Origin: Geothrix sp. PMB-07
Lineage (GTDB): Bacteria > Acidobacteriota > Holophagae > Holophagales > Holophagaceae
Assembly: GCF_030758935.1 (NCBI RefSeq)
Contig: NZ_CP132333.1
Coordinates: 434,001-498,000, forward strand
DNA length: 64,000 bases
Direction: 5' to 3'
Within the stretch, counting starts at the first letter, position 1, and each line of letters opens with the position of its first letter. Positions 1 to 9,765 of the stretch are shown here, piece after piece. Under the pieces are notes generated by a model. The model was not told the origin of the DNA. It saw only the letters and a list, made by a program, of their open reading frames with translations, and ran no database searches. A program made the position numbers and the translations under genes.

Positions 1-829
1 GGCAGGTGTAGAGGTGGCCGTCGGCGGACAGCCGCGCCCGGTCGCAGTCGCGGCAGAAGGGCATCGTGACCGAGGCGATGAGTCCCACGCCGCCCTTGCC
101 GTCGACGTAGCGCCAATCGCGGGCCACGGCCCCGGCCGAAGCCGGGACGGGCTCCAGGGGCCACTGGCCATGGAGGATGCGGTGCACTTCGTCGGCGGGC
201 ACCACGGCCTCCAGGCGCCAGCCATTGGTGGTGCCCACGTCCATGAATTCGATGAAGCGCAAGGTGTGGCCCGCTTCCCGGGCGAAGGCCGCCAGATCGA
301 GGATCTCGTCCTCGTTGACGCCCCGCTGCAGCACACAGTTGAGCTTGAGGGGGCCGTAGCCTGCGGCGCGGGCGGCTTCGATGCCTGCAAGCACATGGGA
401 CAGTGGCAGCTCCGTGTCGCTGAGGGCGCGGAAGCGATCCGGACGAAGGGTGTCCAGGCTCACGGTCATCCGCTTCAAACCCGCTTCCCGCAGGGCCGGA
501 GCCTGCTCAGGAAGCAGCACGCCGTTGGTGGTGAGGGCCAGATCCTCCAGGCCGGGGAGCGCGGCCAGCATGCGGACAAGGGCTGGCAGCTCCCGGCGGA
601 GCAGGGGCTCGCCGCCGGTGAGGCGCACCTTGCTGACGCCCAGGCCGGTGAAGATCCGCACCAGTCGCGTGAGTTCCTCGAAGGTGAGCAGGGCCTCCCG
701 CGGCAGGAAGGGGTGGTCAGGCCCGAAGACCTCCTTGGGCATGCAGTAGCCGCAGCGGAAGTTGCACCGGTCGGTGACCGAAATGCGGAGGGCCTTGAGG
801 GGCCGGGCCAAGGTGTCGGACGGCTGCAT
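1..829 (-). CDS. moaA: GTP 3',8-cyclase MoaA, C-terminus cut by window edge
   Basis: Radical-SAM enzyme of the first step of molybdenum cofactor synthesis, converting GTP to 3',8-cyclo-GTP in the cytoplasm. The reading frame runs off the left edge, so only about 276 residues are visible. The N-terminal SAM cluster motif is clear (TDRCNFRCGYCMP, cysteines at about residues 22, 26 and 29), followed by the LTGGEPLLR glycine-rich motif. Near the window edge the second 4Fe-4S cluster motif of MoaA is present (FCRDCDRARLSADG, followed by another Cys in LYTC). The double cluster separates MoaA from other radical-SAM enzymes. Start chosen at the ATG before QPSDTLARP. It is divergent from the DUF1444-like gene. 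Missing at most the last 50 or so residues. Confidence 0.93.
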   Translation of the reverse strand, partial: MQPSDTLARPLKALRISVTDRCNFRCGYCMPKEVFGPDHPFLPREALLTFEELTRLVRIFTGLGVSKVRLTGGEPLLRRELPALVRMLAALPGLEDLALTTNGVLLPEQAPALREAGLKRMTVSLDTLRPDRFRALSDTELPLSHVLAGIEAARAAGYGPLKLNCVLQRGVNEDEILDLAAFAREAGHTLRFIEFMDVGTTNGWRLEAVVPADEVHRILHGQWPLEPVPASAGAVARDWRYVDGKGGVGLIASVTMPFCRDCDRARLSADGHLYTC

Positions 830-890
830 ATCCCACAAGCATAATTGCCTCCGAGCGGTCACAATGGATTGTTTGGATGGACTAGCAGAT

Positions 891-2141
891 ATGGGCTTTT
901 TTGACCGATTCCGCTCCCGCGCCGACGAGGCGCCCCTGCCGAGCCTTGCGGCCCTGCTGGAAGCCCGGGGCCTGTCCCCGGATCTGCCGGGCCTGAAGGC
1001 ACTGGAGCCGGGCTTCGAAGCGCACCGCAAAGCGGACGAGCGGGAAGCCTGGGCGGATGCGGTGGCCGAGACCGTGGCCCTGGGGCTGGCACTGCCCGAA
1101 CCCTGGCTTGATGCTCAGGACCATGTGCTGCCGGAGGTCGTGCCCACCTGGCAGTCCGAGCGGGAAGGCCGCTGGAGCCGCGGCTTCATCGATGGTCTGA
1201 ACCAACGCATCCGCGTGGGCCGCGCTGCAGACCAGGCAGGAGACAGCGTGGTGATGCCCGCCGCCTGGCTGAAGCTCTGGGATCAGACCGCCGACGAAGT
1301 GCTGGATCTGGCCCTGGACCATCTGCGCCACCGCAGCGAAGGCGCCTTCGAGCGGTTGCCCTCCGGTGCCTACCGAAGCCCCTGGCGCGATGGGGCCGAC
1401 GCGGCCCGTCTGCTGCTGCCCGAGGTGTGGCAGGGCCTCTTCAAGGACCAGCACCCCTTCCTGGCCATTCCCTCCGCCGACACCCTGCTGGCGGCGCCCC
1501 AGATTCTGCTGCCCAAGCTCATGGAAGAGGTGGGTCGCAGCGTGCAATCCGGTGGACGGCCTCTGCAGCTCGCAGTCATCGAGCGTATCGGCGAGAAGCT
1601 GATGACCGCCCGGCTGCAGGATCCGCATCCCATGGCTGCGCCCCAGAAAGAGATGAAGCACATGGATCTCCTGGAGGCCCTGCGGCATCAGGAGAAGGAC
1701 CTCGATCCCGCCCTTGGCCTCGCCGCCACCGTGAGCCTGGTGAAGACCAACCAGGGCAAGCCGCTGACCCTGGCCCTGTGGACTGAAGGGGCCCCGGTGC
1801 TATTGCCCGAGACGGATCTCATCGCCTTCTCAGCCCGGAATGGCGAGGCCCTGGGCATCTTCGCCCGCCAGACACTGCCCCGCATCCATGAGCTGCGCAG
1901 CGAATCCGTATCCATCTGGGGCCCCCGCCGGGTGCGGTACGACGGCTTCCCCACCGCCGAGCAGTTGTCTCGACTGGAGCGCTTCGCCACGGCAGAGCAG
2001 ATGAAAGCCTTGCAGGCCCCCTCGGCACCTCGGCCCCCGGCCCCCAGGCCTGCCGCGGGCGCGCCCTTCAACGCGCAGGGTGCGGCGCCCCTGCCGCGTC
2101 ACCTTCAGGGCGCGGGATTGGGTGTGCAGGACGCCGAATGA
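891..2141 (+). CDS. DUF1444 (YtpQ)-like protein of unknown function
   Basis: About 416 residues, no signal peptide or membrane segment. The middle (PAAWLKLWDQTADEVLDLAL, then a region with LLAAPQILLPKL) resembles DUF1444/YtpQ proteins, whose function is not established. That family call is from pattern memory and is only moderately sure. The C-terminus is a low-complexity Pro/Ala tail (about the last 45 residues). The start is uncertain: ATG at 891 (MGFFDRF) is preferred, but an in-frame ATG at 864 is possible, and neither has a strong ribosome site. The stop overlaps the start of the next gene by 4 bases (ATGA), so the two are probably translationally coupled. Confidence 0.7.
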   Translation: MGFFDRFRSRADEAPLPSLAALLEARGLSPDLPGLKALEPGFEAHRKADEREAWADAVAETVALGLALPEPWLDAQDHVLPEVVPTWQSEREGRWSRGFIDGLNQRIRVGRAADQAGDSVVMPAAWLKLWDQTADEVLDLALDHLRHRSEGAFERLPSGAYRSPWRDGADAARLLLPEVWQGLFKDQHPFLAIPSADTLLAAPQILLPKLMEEVGRSVQSGGRPLQLAVIERIGEKLMTARLQDPHPMAAPQKEMKHMDLLEALRHQEKDLDPALGLAATVSLVKTNQGKPLTLALWTEGAPVLLPETDLIAFSARNGEALGIFARQTLPRIHELRSESVSIWGPRRVRYDGFPTAEQLSRLERFATAEQMKALQAPSAPRPPAPRPAAGAPFNAQGAAPLPRHLQGAGLGVQDAE

Positions 2142-3481
2142 TTTCCCTGGGATGGTCGCTGCTGCTGATGTTTCAGAGCGCGCCCGCCCAGGAAGCTGTT
2201 TCACCCCTGCCCAGGATCCAGGCCTCCGTGGTCCTGGTGCGCGGCGCCACCGAAGGCCGTCCCGGGCGACAGGGCAGCGGCGTGGTGGTGGCTCCCCGCA
2301 TCGTGGCCACCAACGCCCATGTGATCGAATCCTCCCAGGGCCTTACGGTGCGCCAGGGCGCCACGGTTTGGCCCGCCACCGTGCTGCGCGTGGATCAGAG
2401 TCGGGACCTCTGCCTGTTGTCGGTTCCGGGCCTCATGGTGGCGCCCGTGGTGCTGGCACCGGAGCCCTCTGAACCTGGCCAGCCCGTGGTGGCGGCAGGC
2501 TTCCCTGGTGGCCAGGGTCCCACCCTTTCCAAGGGGCACTTGCGCGGCATTTGGCACCAGGGCGAGAACCTGCTGCTCCAGAGCGATGCGCTCACTTCGC
2601 CGGGGAGCAGTGGTGGCGGACTCTTCGACGAGGAGGGCCGTCTGCTCGGCCTGACCACCATGACCTTCACGCCCGATGTGCGCATGAACTTCTCCATTCC
2701 CGCGGCTTGGGTTGAGGCTCTGGCCCTAGCGCCGCCAGGCGAACCCGTGTCTGCGCTGGGTTGGGACATGGATCTTAACGGCGCGGGGCTGCTGGAAAAG
2801 CTGGCCCGCGATCCCCGCAACTGGCCCGCCTGGGAAGTGGCTTCCCGCCAGTGGGTGCAGGACCTGCCCCAGGACCCCGATGCCTGGTTGGCCCTGGGGC
2901 TGGCCCTGGATCAGGCGGCCCGGAGCGCCAAACTGGATCAGAGCGGCCCCGTGCTGCTGCAGGCGGTGGAGGCCTATCGGCGCTCCTTGGCCCTGAGACG
3001 GGATGCCAAGACCCTCAACAATCTTGGGGTGGCTCTGGATTCGCTTAACCGCTTCGACGAGGCCGAGCAGGTCCTCTCGGAAGCGGTGGAACGGGAACCG
3101 GCCTATGCCGTCGCCTGGTTGAACCGGGCCGCTACCCATTTCAACGCAGGGCGGTTTGATCAGGCGGCCGAAGCCTTCCGGTCGGCCCTCGCCCTGCGTC
3201 CAGATGAAGTGGATGCCTGGGCTCGTCTGGCCTTCTGCCAGAGAAGGCTGGGGCAGGGTGAGGCCGCCGTGGCGTCCTTGCGCATCGCTCTGCGGTACCG
3301 CCCTTTGGCTGCAGAGATGTGGCTGGAACTTGGTTTGCTGCTGGTGGATCTGGTGCGCTTCGAGGACGCCAGGGTGGTGCATGAACGACTCGAGGCTTTG
3401 AATCCGGAGCTGGCCACGCGGCTGCAGGCCGCCCTGAACCGGGACAAGGCTCTGCGGAAGGGCCGGTCCACCAAGGGTTGA
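2138..3481 (+). CDS. Exported trypsin-like serine protease with C-terminal TPR repeats
   Basis: 447 residues with an N-terminal signal peptide (MISLGWSLLLMFQSAPAQ). The N-terminal half is a trypsin/DegP-type protease. His61 (TNAHVIE), Asp90 (SRDLCLL) and Ser158 (SPGSSGGGLFD) give a complete catalytic triad. The C-terminal half, from about residue 240, has TPR helices (for example LNNLGVALDSLNRFDEAEQV, then AYAVAWLNRAATHFNAGRFD). No PDZ domain is visible, unlike DegP, so the TPRs may select substrates or partners. Predicted to act in the periplasm. Coupled to the upstream DUF1444-like gene by an ATGA overlap. Convergent with recA. Substrate unknown. Confidence 0.85.
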   Translation: MISLGWSLLLMFQSAPAQEAVSPLPRIQASVVLVRGATEGRPGRQGSGVVVAPRIVATNAHVIESSQGLTVRQGATVWPATVLRVDQSRDLCLLSVPGLMVAPVVLAPEPSEPGQPVVAAGFPGGQGPTLSKGHLRGIWHQGENLLLQSDALTSPGSSGGGLFDEEGRLLGLTTMTFTPDVRMNFSIPAAWVEALALAPPGEPVSALGWDMDLNGAGLLEKLARDPRNWPAWEVASRQWVQDLPQDPDAWLALGLALDQAARSAKLDQSGPVLLQAVEAYRRSLALRRDAKTLNNLGVALDSLNRFDEAEQVLSEAVEREPAYAVAWLNRAATHFNAGRFDQAAEAFRSALALRPDEVDAWARLAFCQRRLGQGEAAVASLRIALRYRPLAAEMWLELGLLLVDLVRFEDARVVHERLEALNPELATRLQAALNRDKALRKGRSTKG

Positions 3482-3527
3482 TGGCTCTGTGCCATCTTGG
3501 CTCCCCCTTGCTCGTGGCCTCCAGAGC

Positions 3528-3563
3528 AAAAAAAAACGGCGGCGACCCTTTCGGACCGCCGCC
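3528..3563 (-). terminator. Intrinsic terminator of recA
   Basis: Stem GGCGGC/GCCGCC (3538-3543 with 3558-3563, extendable by one G-C pair), followed on the minus strand by nine T residues (the A-run 3528-3536 on the plus strand). It lies about 40 bases beyond the recA stop. Confidence 0.85.
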
Positions 3564-3602
3564 ATCTGCCGACCCCTTCCAAGGGCGCGCAGCTGATGCT
3601 TG

Positions 3603-4661
<1,059 letters not shown>

Positions 4662-4761
4662 GGGTCCTCCAAGGGGGTGCTTTCCAGAATGAGGCAAAAA
4701 GCGAAAAAAACAAGAAATCTTTTTTCACGCTCGGGCCCAGACTGGCCGAAGAAGGAAGGGC

Positions 4762-7185
4762 ATGTCGACCGAGACCCCGGCCTCCCAAACCCCTGCATCC
4801 GCTTCCGAACTGGAGGCGAGATTGGCCGCCGCCCAGGCCGAAGCCGACCGCTATCGCGCCTTGGTAGAGGATTTGAAGGAAGTTATTTTCCAAATCGACC
4901 GTCAGGGGCAATGGTCCTTTCTCAACCCGGCCTGGTCCGAACTCACCGGATTCCCGCTGGAGGAGTGCCTGGGCCGCCCCTTCCTGGAATACCTGCACCC
5001 GGCCGACACGCCCCGCTACCTGAACCTGCTCACCTATGCGGTGGACACGGGACAGGCCGTCTTCGAGGGCGAGTTCCGCATTCCCACCAAGGATGGCGAG
5101 GTGAAATGGGTGGAGGCGCATCAGCGCATCGCTTTTGATGAAGCTGGTGTGGTGCTGGGCGTGTCGGGCACCCTGGGCGACATCACCGAGCGGAAGCACA
5201 CGGAGATCGTTCTCCGGGTGGCCACCAGTCGGCTGCGCGCCCTCATCGAAAACATGCAGGCGGGCATCCTGGTCGAAACCGAAGGCCGCAAGATCGCCCT
5301 GCTGAACGAGACCTTCTGCCGCATGTTCCATGTGCCCGTGCCCGCGCACGTGCTGGTGGAGAGCGACACCCGAGATCTGCTGGAGGAATGCCTGCCCCTG
5401 TTGGTGGATCAGCAGGCCTTCCTTGCGCGGATCGAGGCCATGGCCAAGGCCCGCACGCCGGTTCAGGCCGAGGAATTCACCCTCACCGATGGCCGCATCA
5501 TGGCCATGGATTTCATTCCCATCGTGGTGGGCGAGGAGTATCTGGGCCACCTCTGGCAGTTCCACGACATCACCGAGCGCCGCCGGGCGGAGATCAAGCT
5601 GGAGGAAGCCGCCGAAGAGCTGGAGTGGAAGAACTGGGAACTGGCCGAAGCCCGGGACCGGGCCTTGGAATTGTCGGGCCTCAAGAGCGAATTCCTGGCC
5701 AACATGAGCCACGAGATCCGCACACCCATGAACGGGATCATCGGCATGACGGGCCTGCTGCTGGATACGCCCCTGGGTGAAGAGCAGCGGCAGTACGCGG
5801 AAACCGTCCGCTCCTGCGGCGACGCGCTGCTCACCCTCATCAATGACATTCTGGATTTCTCCAAGATCGAAGCCGGGAAGCTGGTTTTCGAGACTCTGGA
5901 TTTCGATTTGCTGTCGGTGGTGGAGGACGTGCAGGCGGTGCTGGCCGTCAAAGCCGAAGCCAAGAACGTGGAGCTGGGCATCTTTGTGGATCCCGCCACC
6001 CCCCTGGCGGTGGTGGGCGATCCCACGCGGCTGCGTCAGGTGCTCACCAACCTCATGGACAACGCCCTGAAGTTCACGCACCAGGGCTCAGTGGAAGTGC
6101 GCCTGCGGCCGGAATCGGTGGAGGAAGGCCAGGTGCTGCTCCGCGTCGAAATCCAGGACACCGGCATCGGCATGAAGCCCGAAGTGGTGGATCGCCTCTT
6201 CACCTCCTTCTTCCAGGGGGACAGCTCCACCACGCGCAAATACGGCGGAACGGGCCTGGGGCTCACCATCTGCAAGCGGCTGGCCGAGCTCATGGGCGGC
6301 AGCATCGGTGTCACCAGTACGCCAGGAGCGGGCAGCACCTTCTGGTTCACCCTCCGTCTCGCCACGCGGGGAGGCCCAAAGCCCGTGCATCCCGCATCGT
6401 CTTCCATTCTGCTGGTGGGCCTACCCCCGCTGGCGAACCGGCTCATCACGGAGCAGCTGCAGGCCTGGGGGGTGCGACCCGAGGCCCTGCCGCCGGATGC
6501 GGATCCCGTGGCCTGGCTCAAGCAGGCACGTCAGCCCGGCTCCTTGATTCTGGTGGGTCCCGAATGCCTCGGCGAGGCAGTGGTGGGAGAACATGCCGAG
6601 GCCATGGTCCTTGCCAGTCCGCTCTACCGCCCTGAGCTGCGGGAGGATGCGGCCCGCCGCGGCATCCAGGCCTTCCTCACCTTGCCCGCGCGGCCCAGCC
6701 ACCTGCGCAGCCTGCTGGAACCGCGGGGCCTGAGCGCCACCGGCTCCGCCACCGTGGCACCAATGCTGGCCCTGGAAGGACAGGCCAAGGTGCGCGTGCT
6801 GCTGGCGGAAGACAATTTGGTGAATCAGAAAGTGGCGCTGATCATGCTCAAGAAATTCGGCATCGAGGCTGACGTGGTGGCCACGGGCATTGAAGCGTTG
6901 GACGCCCTCGTGGGCGTGTCGTACGATCTGGTGCTGATGGATTGCCAGATGCCGGAGATGGACGGGTTCGAGGCCACGCAGCGCATTCGTGAGCGGGAGC
7001 GGGGCAGCCGCCGCCTGCCGGTGGTGGCCATGACCGCCAACGCCATGGTGGGAGACCGGGAGAAGTGCCTCGAAGCGGGCATGGACGATCACATTCCCAA
7101 GCCCGTGCGCATGGACGAACTGCACCGGACGCTCACCCGCTGGCTTCCTGCGGGGACGCTGCCACCACTCGGCGGAGGGGCCTGA
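4762..7185 (+). CDS. Hybrid sensor histidine kinase (PAS-PAS-HisKA-HATPase-REC)
   Basis: 807 residues with no membrane segment, so a cytoplasmic sensor. After a short coiled start come two PAS domains (about 35-150, with FQIDRQGQWSFLNPAWSELT, and about 155-275). A coiled linker leads to HisKA with the phospho-accepting His317 (NMSHEIRTPMNGIIGMTG). The HATPase domain has an N box (NLMDNALKF), G1 (DTGIGM) and G2 (GTGLGLTICK). An intervening degenerate receiver-like stretch (about 545-665) precedes a full receiver with Asp727 (LMDCQMPEMDG). The downstream gene begins one base after the stop and is the likely output partner. Signal unknown. Confidence 0.93.
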   Translation: MSTETPASQTPASASELEARLAAAQAEADRYRALVEDLKEVIFQIDRQGQWSFLNPAWSELTGFPLEECLGRPFLEYLHPADTPRYLNLLTYAVDTGQAVFEGEFRIPTKDGEVKWVEAHQRIAFDEAGVVLGVSGTLGDITERKHTEIVLRVATSRLRALIENMQAGILVETEGRKIALLNETFCRMFHVPVPAHVLVESDTRDLLEECLPLLVDQQAFLARIEAMAKARTPVQAEEFTLTDGRIMAMDFIPIVVGEEYLGHLWQFHDITERRRAEIKLEEAAEELEWKNWELAEARDRALELSGLKSEFLANMSHEIRTPMNGIIGMTGLLLDTPLGEEQRQYAETVRSCGDALLTLINDILDFSKIEAGKLVFETLDFDLLSVVEDVQAVLAVKAEAKNVELGIFVDPATPLAVVGDPTRLRQVLTNLMDNALKFTHQGSVEVRLRPESVEEGQVLLRVEIQDTGIGMKPEVVDRLFTSFFQGDSSTTRKYGGTGLGLTICKRLAELMGGSIGVTSTPGAGSTFWFTLRLATRGGPKPVHPASSSILLVGLPPLANRLITEQLQAWGVRPEALPPDADPVAWLKQARQPGSLILVGPECLGEAVVGEHAEAMVLASPLYRPELREDAARRGIQAFLTLPARPSHLRSLLEPRGLSATGSATVAPMLALEGQAKVRVLLAEDNLVNQKVALIMLKKFGIEADVVATGIEALDALVGVSYDLVLMDCQMPEMDGFEATQRIRERERGSRRLPVVAMTANAMVGDREKCLEAGMDDHIPKPVRMDELHRTLTRWLPAGTLPPLGGGA

Positions 7186-7186
7186 C

Positions 7187-8383
7187 ATGGGCAAATCCTC
7201 TGCGCTCCTCGAAGACGCCACCGGCATCCGCATGGCCCTGCAGCGGCTTTGCGTCGCCGGCAGCCGCCTGGAAGTGGCCTACAAATCCCAGCGGGCCTCG
7301 TACCCCATCCTCACCGAAGATGGCGAGCGGCTGGCCTTCCGCATGTCCTTCGACGACATCGGCACCTGGGGCCTCAAGCCTGGCGAGAACCTCGCCCTGA
7401 AGCTCAAGGACCGCGGCCTGGAATACGAATGCGTGGTGGCCCATGCGGGGCAGGAGGTCATCGAAGGCGTGGAGACCTGCCTGGCCACCATCCCCCGCGT
7501 GTTGCGCCGCTCGGACTTGCACCGCTTGGCGGATTTCATTCCCGACCGTGCCCCGGCTCAGGCCCACGCGGCCACCTTCACCAACACCCGCAACGCCCTT
7601 CTCGATGGCACGGTGCAGAGCTTTGGCGAAGAAGGGCTGGAACTGGTGCTCCGCAACACCAAGCAGGACATCCGCGAGCTGTTGCGCATGGGAGAGGAAT
7701 CGTTGCTGGACGTGCCCCTGGATGGCGGCCTGCGCCTGCGGGCGCCCACCACGGTGGCCTACTTCGGTGACAACCTGGTGGGCCTGCGCTTCACCAAACA
7801 GGCCGACGCCAAGATGCTGGATCAATACCGCACCTGGATCCAGGATCAGCAGCTGGTCCAGGCCCAGCAGGACCGGGATGAATTCATTCCCAGGGGCTTC
7901 CAGGAAGCCACGGCGCGCATCAACCGGGCCGCGGCCCTGCCCACGGTGAAGGTCATCGTGGACCGCGATCCCATGATCCTGCTGCTGACGGAGAAAGAAG
8001 ACTTCGCCCGGCGCCTGGGCGAGGCGCTGAGCCGCAAGTTCGGCCTGGCCATGCTCGACCACATCAAGGGCCCCGTGAAATCGCAGCTCAAGGGCATCGA
8101 GGCCGAGGGCCAAGCTGGAAGCCCGGATTGGGGACGGGCCCGCATGGTGGTGATCCACAACCAGCTGCGGCTCACCAGCCCCCTGGAACTCTGCCGCCAG
8201 CTGGTGGAGCAGGAGGGCTGCCCCGTGCCCGTGATCCTGGCGGGCACCGAAGAGGACGAAGCCAAAAAGCGCCATCACGCCGTGGCCGCCGGCGGCGTGG
8301 ACTACGTGGTGGTGGAGCCCTTCCGCATCCTGGCCATCCTGCGCCGACTGGATGAAACCCTCAGCCTCTTTGAAGGCGTTTGA
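7187..8383 (+). CDS. PilZ-like protein with degenerate receiver domain
   Basis: 398 residues, soluble. The N-terminal part resembles a YcgR-type PilZN domain followed by a PilZ-like segment (TNTRNALLDGTVQSFGEEGL), a fold that often binds cyclic di-GMP. The canonical RxxxR and (D/N)xSxxG motifs are only partly kept. The last 130 residues look like a response-regulator receiver (LLLTEKEDFARRLGEALS, PVPVILAGT, VDYVVVEPFRILAILRRLDE). At the phospho-acceptor position the strand reads VVIHNQ instead of an Asp, and the conserved Lys before Pro is Glu (VEPF), so it is probably not phosphorylated. It starts one base after the hybrid kinase and is almost certainly co-transcribed. Role inferred: c-di-GMP or motility output of that kinase. 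Confidence 0.65.
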   Translation: MGKSSALLEDATGIRMALQRLCVAGSRLEVAYKSQRASYPILTEDGERLAFRMSFDDIGTWGLKPGENLALKLKDRGLEYECVVAHAGQEVIEGVETCLATIPRVLRRSDLHRLADFIPDRAPAQAHAATFTNTRNALLDGTVQSFGEEGLELVLRNTKQDIRELLRMGEESLLDVPLDGGLRLRAPTTVAYFGDNLVGLRFTKQADAKMLDQYRTWIQDQQLVQAQQDRDEFIPRGFQEATARINRAAALPTVKVIVDRDPMILLLTEKEDFARRLGEALSRKFGLAMLDHIKGPVKSQLKGIEAEGQAGSPDWGRARMVVIHNQLRLTSPLELCRQLVEQEGCPVPVILAGTEEDEAKKRHHAVAAGGVDYVVVEPFRILAILRRLDETLSLFEGV

Positions 8384-8395
8384 GGCACCTGCCCT

Positions 8396-9688
8396 TCAGT
8401 CTGCGCGGGTGCCTTCAAAAGCCGCGACGGTGGCCACGAGAGCTGGCACCACCAGGGCCGCCTGGCCGGTGGTTTCCGCAAGGAAGACCACAGGCACGAG
8501 CAGCGTGCGATGTACCGCGCCCGCGAAGGCGCTGGCGCCCACCAGGGCGAAAAGGCCCGGCTGTCCCAGACCCGCCCAGACATCGAACACCGCGCCCACG
8601 GCGGCGCCCATGGCCACCGAAGGCAGCCAGGTTCCGCCCACGCCGCCCCCGGCGAAGGTCAGCGCCGTGGCCGCGAGCTTGAGGGCGAGGAAGGCCAGCG
8701 CCGCGGAAGGCAGGGTGTCGCCGCGGATGAGGTGGGCCACCAGGTCCAGGCCACTGCCCTGAGTGATCGGAAGGCCCGGCCACAGCCAGGCTCCGGGAAG
8801 CGCCAGGAGCACGAGCCCGAGCCCTGCCAGGGCGCCCCGCGCCGGCAGAGAGAAGCGGCGCAGGTGGTGGCGGCCGAACCGGAGCAGACGGCGGAAGAGG
8901 GAGGCGGCGACGGCGCAGGTCAGGCCCAGGGGCAGGGCCCAGAAGATCTCCCGAACCTGCAGGTGGTACGTGGCTGGAGTGCCGAGCAGGGGGGCGTTCC
9001 CGCGCAAGGCGACGAACGCGAGGTAGCCCGTGGCCGAGGCCACCAGCGCGGGCGCGGCCTGCACTGCGTTGAGTTCGCCTTCGTGCTCCACCGCCAGCAA
9101 CGCGCCCGAAAGCGGGGCCCGGAAGATGGCGGCCAGAGCGGCAGCGGAGCCCGCGGTCACCACGACTCCCGGCTGGGCAAGGAACCGCCGCAGTTGGGGG
9201 AAGCGGCGCGCAAGGCTGCGCATCCAGCGGTGGAACTGGGCCCCCACCGCCGCGCCCAGCCACTTCGCGGGGCCTTCGGTGCCGGCGCTGCCGCCGAAGC
9301 CGATGGTGAGTCCGCAGGCCATCACTTTGGCGAGGCTGGGCCCGAGCTGGAAGGTGGTGAGCGGATGCGTGCGGGCCTGCACGAGGTCCCGGACCAGGGA
9401 GACCTCTCCGACCCGGGTCACCCGCAGCCAGAGGCCCGCCAGCAGGAGCCCCAGAAAAGGCATGCCCACCAGCGCAAGGCCCCGCCAGTGTTGGCCCGAG
9501 AGCAGGTGTTCCAGCCTTTGGAGGCCTGAGAGGGCCAGGGCCGCGACCACGCCGATGACGGCGCCCATGGGCAGCACGGCCAGGGCCAGCCGTCGCGCCT
9601 GGGCCACCATGCGCAGGGCTCGCAGGCGGGAGGGCAGTGCGAGGGGCCGTCCTCCACCCAATGGCTCCAAAGCCGGTTTGTCTGTCAT
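8396..9688 (-). CDS. ClC-family chloride channel/transporter
   Basis: 430 residues with about ten to twelve hydrophobic segments, an integral inner-membrane protein. The selectivity motif GSAGTEGP (about residue 130) matches the GxEGP motif with the gating Glu kept. A later GGVGGTWLPSVAMGA corresponds to the GxFxPxxxxGA anion-site motif, with Trp where Phe is usual. A further motif in the last quarter (GASAFAGAVHRTLLVPVVFL) is family-typical. No CBS domains follow. Keeping the gating Glu favours an anion/proton exchanger, but that is an inference. Divergent from the cation/proton antiporter gene and convergent with the PilZ gene. Confidence 0.88.
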   Translation of the reverse strand: MTDKPALEPLGGGRPLALPSRLRALRMVAQARRLALAVLPMGAVIGVVAALALSGLQRLEHLLSGQHWRGLALVGMPFLGLLLAGLWLRVTRVGEVSLVRDLVQARTHPLTTFQLGPSLAKVMACGLTIGFGGSAGTEGPAKWLGAAVGAQFHRWMRSLARRFPQLRRFLAQPGVVVTAGSAAALAAIFRAPLSGALLAVEHEGELNAVQAAPALVASATGYLAFVALRGNAPLLGTPATYHLQVREIFWALPLGLTCAVAASLFRRLLRFGRHHLRRFSLPARGALAGLGLVLLALPGAWLWPGLPITQGSGLDLVAHLIRGDTLPSAALAFLALKLAATALTFAGGGVGGTWLPSVAMGAAVGAVFDVWAGLGQPGLFALVGASAFAGAVHRTLLVPVVFLAETTGQAALVVPALVATVAAFEGTRAD

Positions 9689-9765
9689 GGCTCCAGTGTG
9701 GGCGTCTCTTGTCGGCTCCGTCTACCTCATCACTGGGATTGGCTTCGGCGGTGGTTTAATGGCCC

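Noticed and set aside
4662-4761. A LexA operator before recA
   Set aside because: No clear dyad of a known LexA box could be found; the operator of this lineage may be different, so nothing is claimed.
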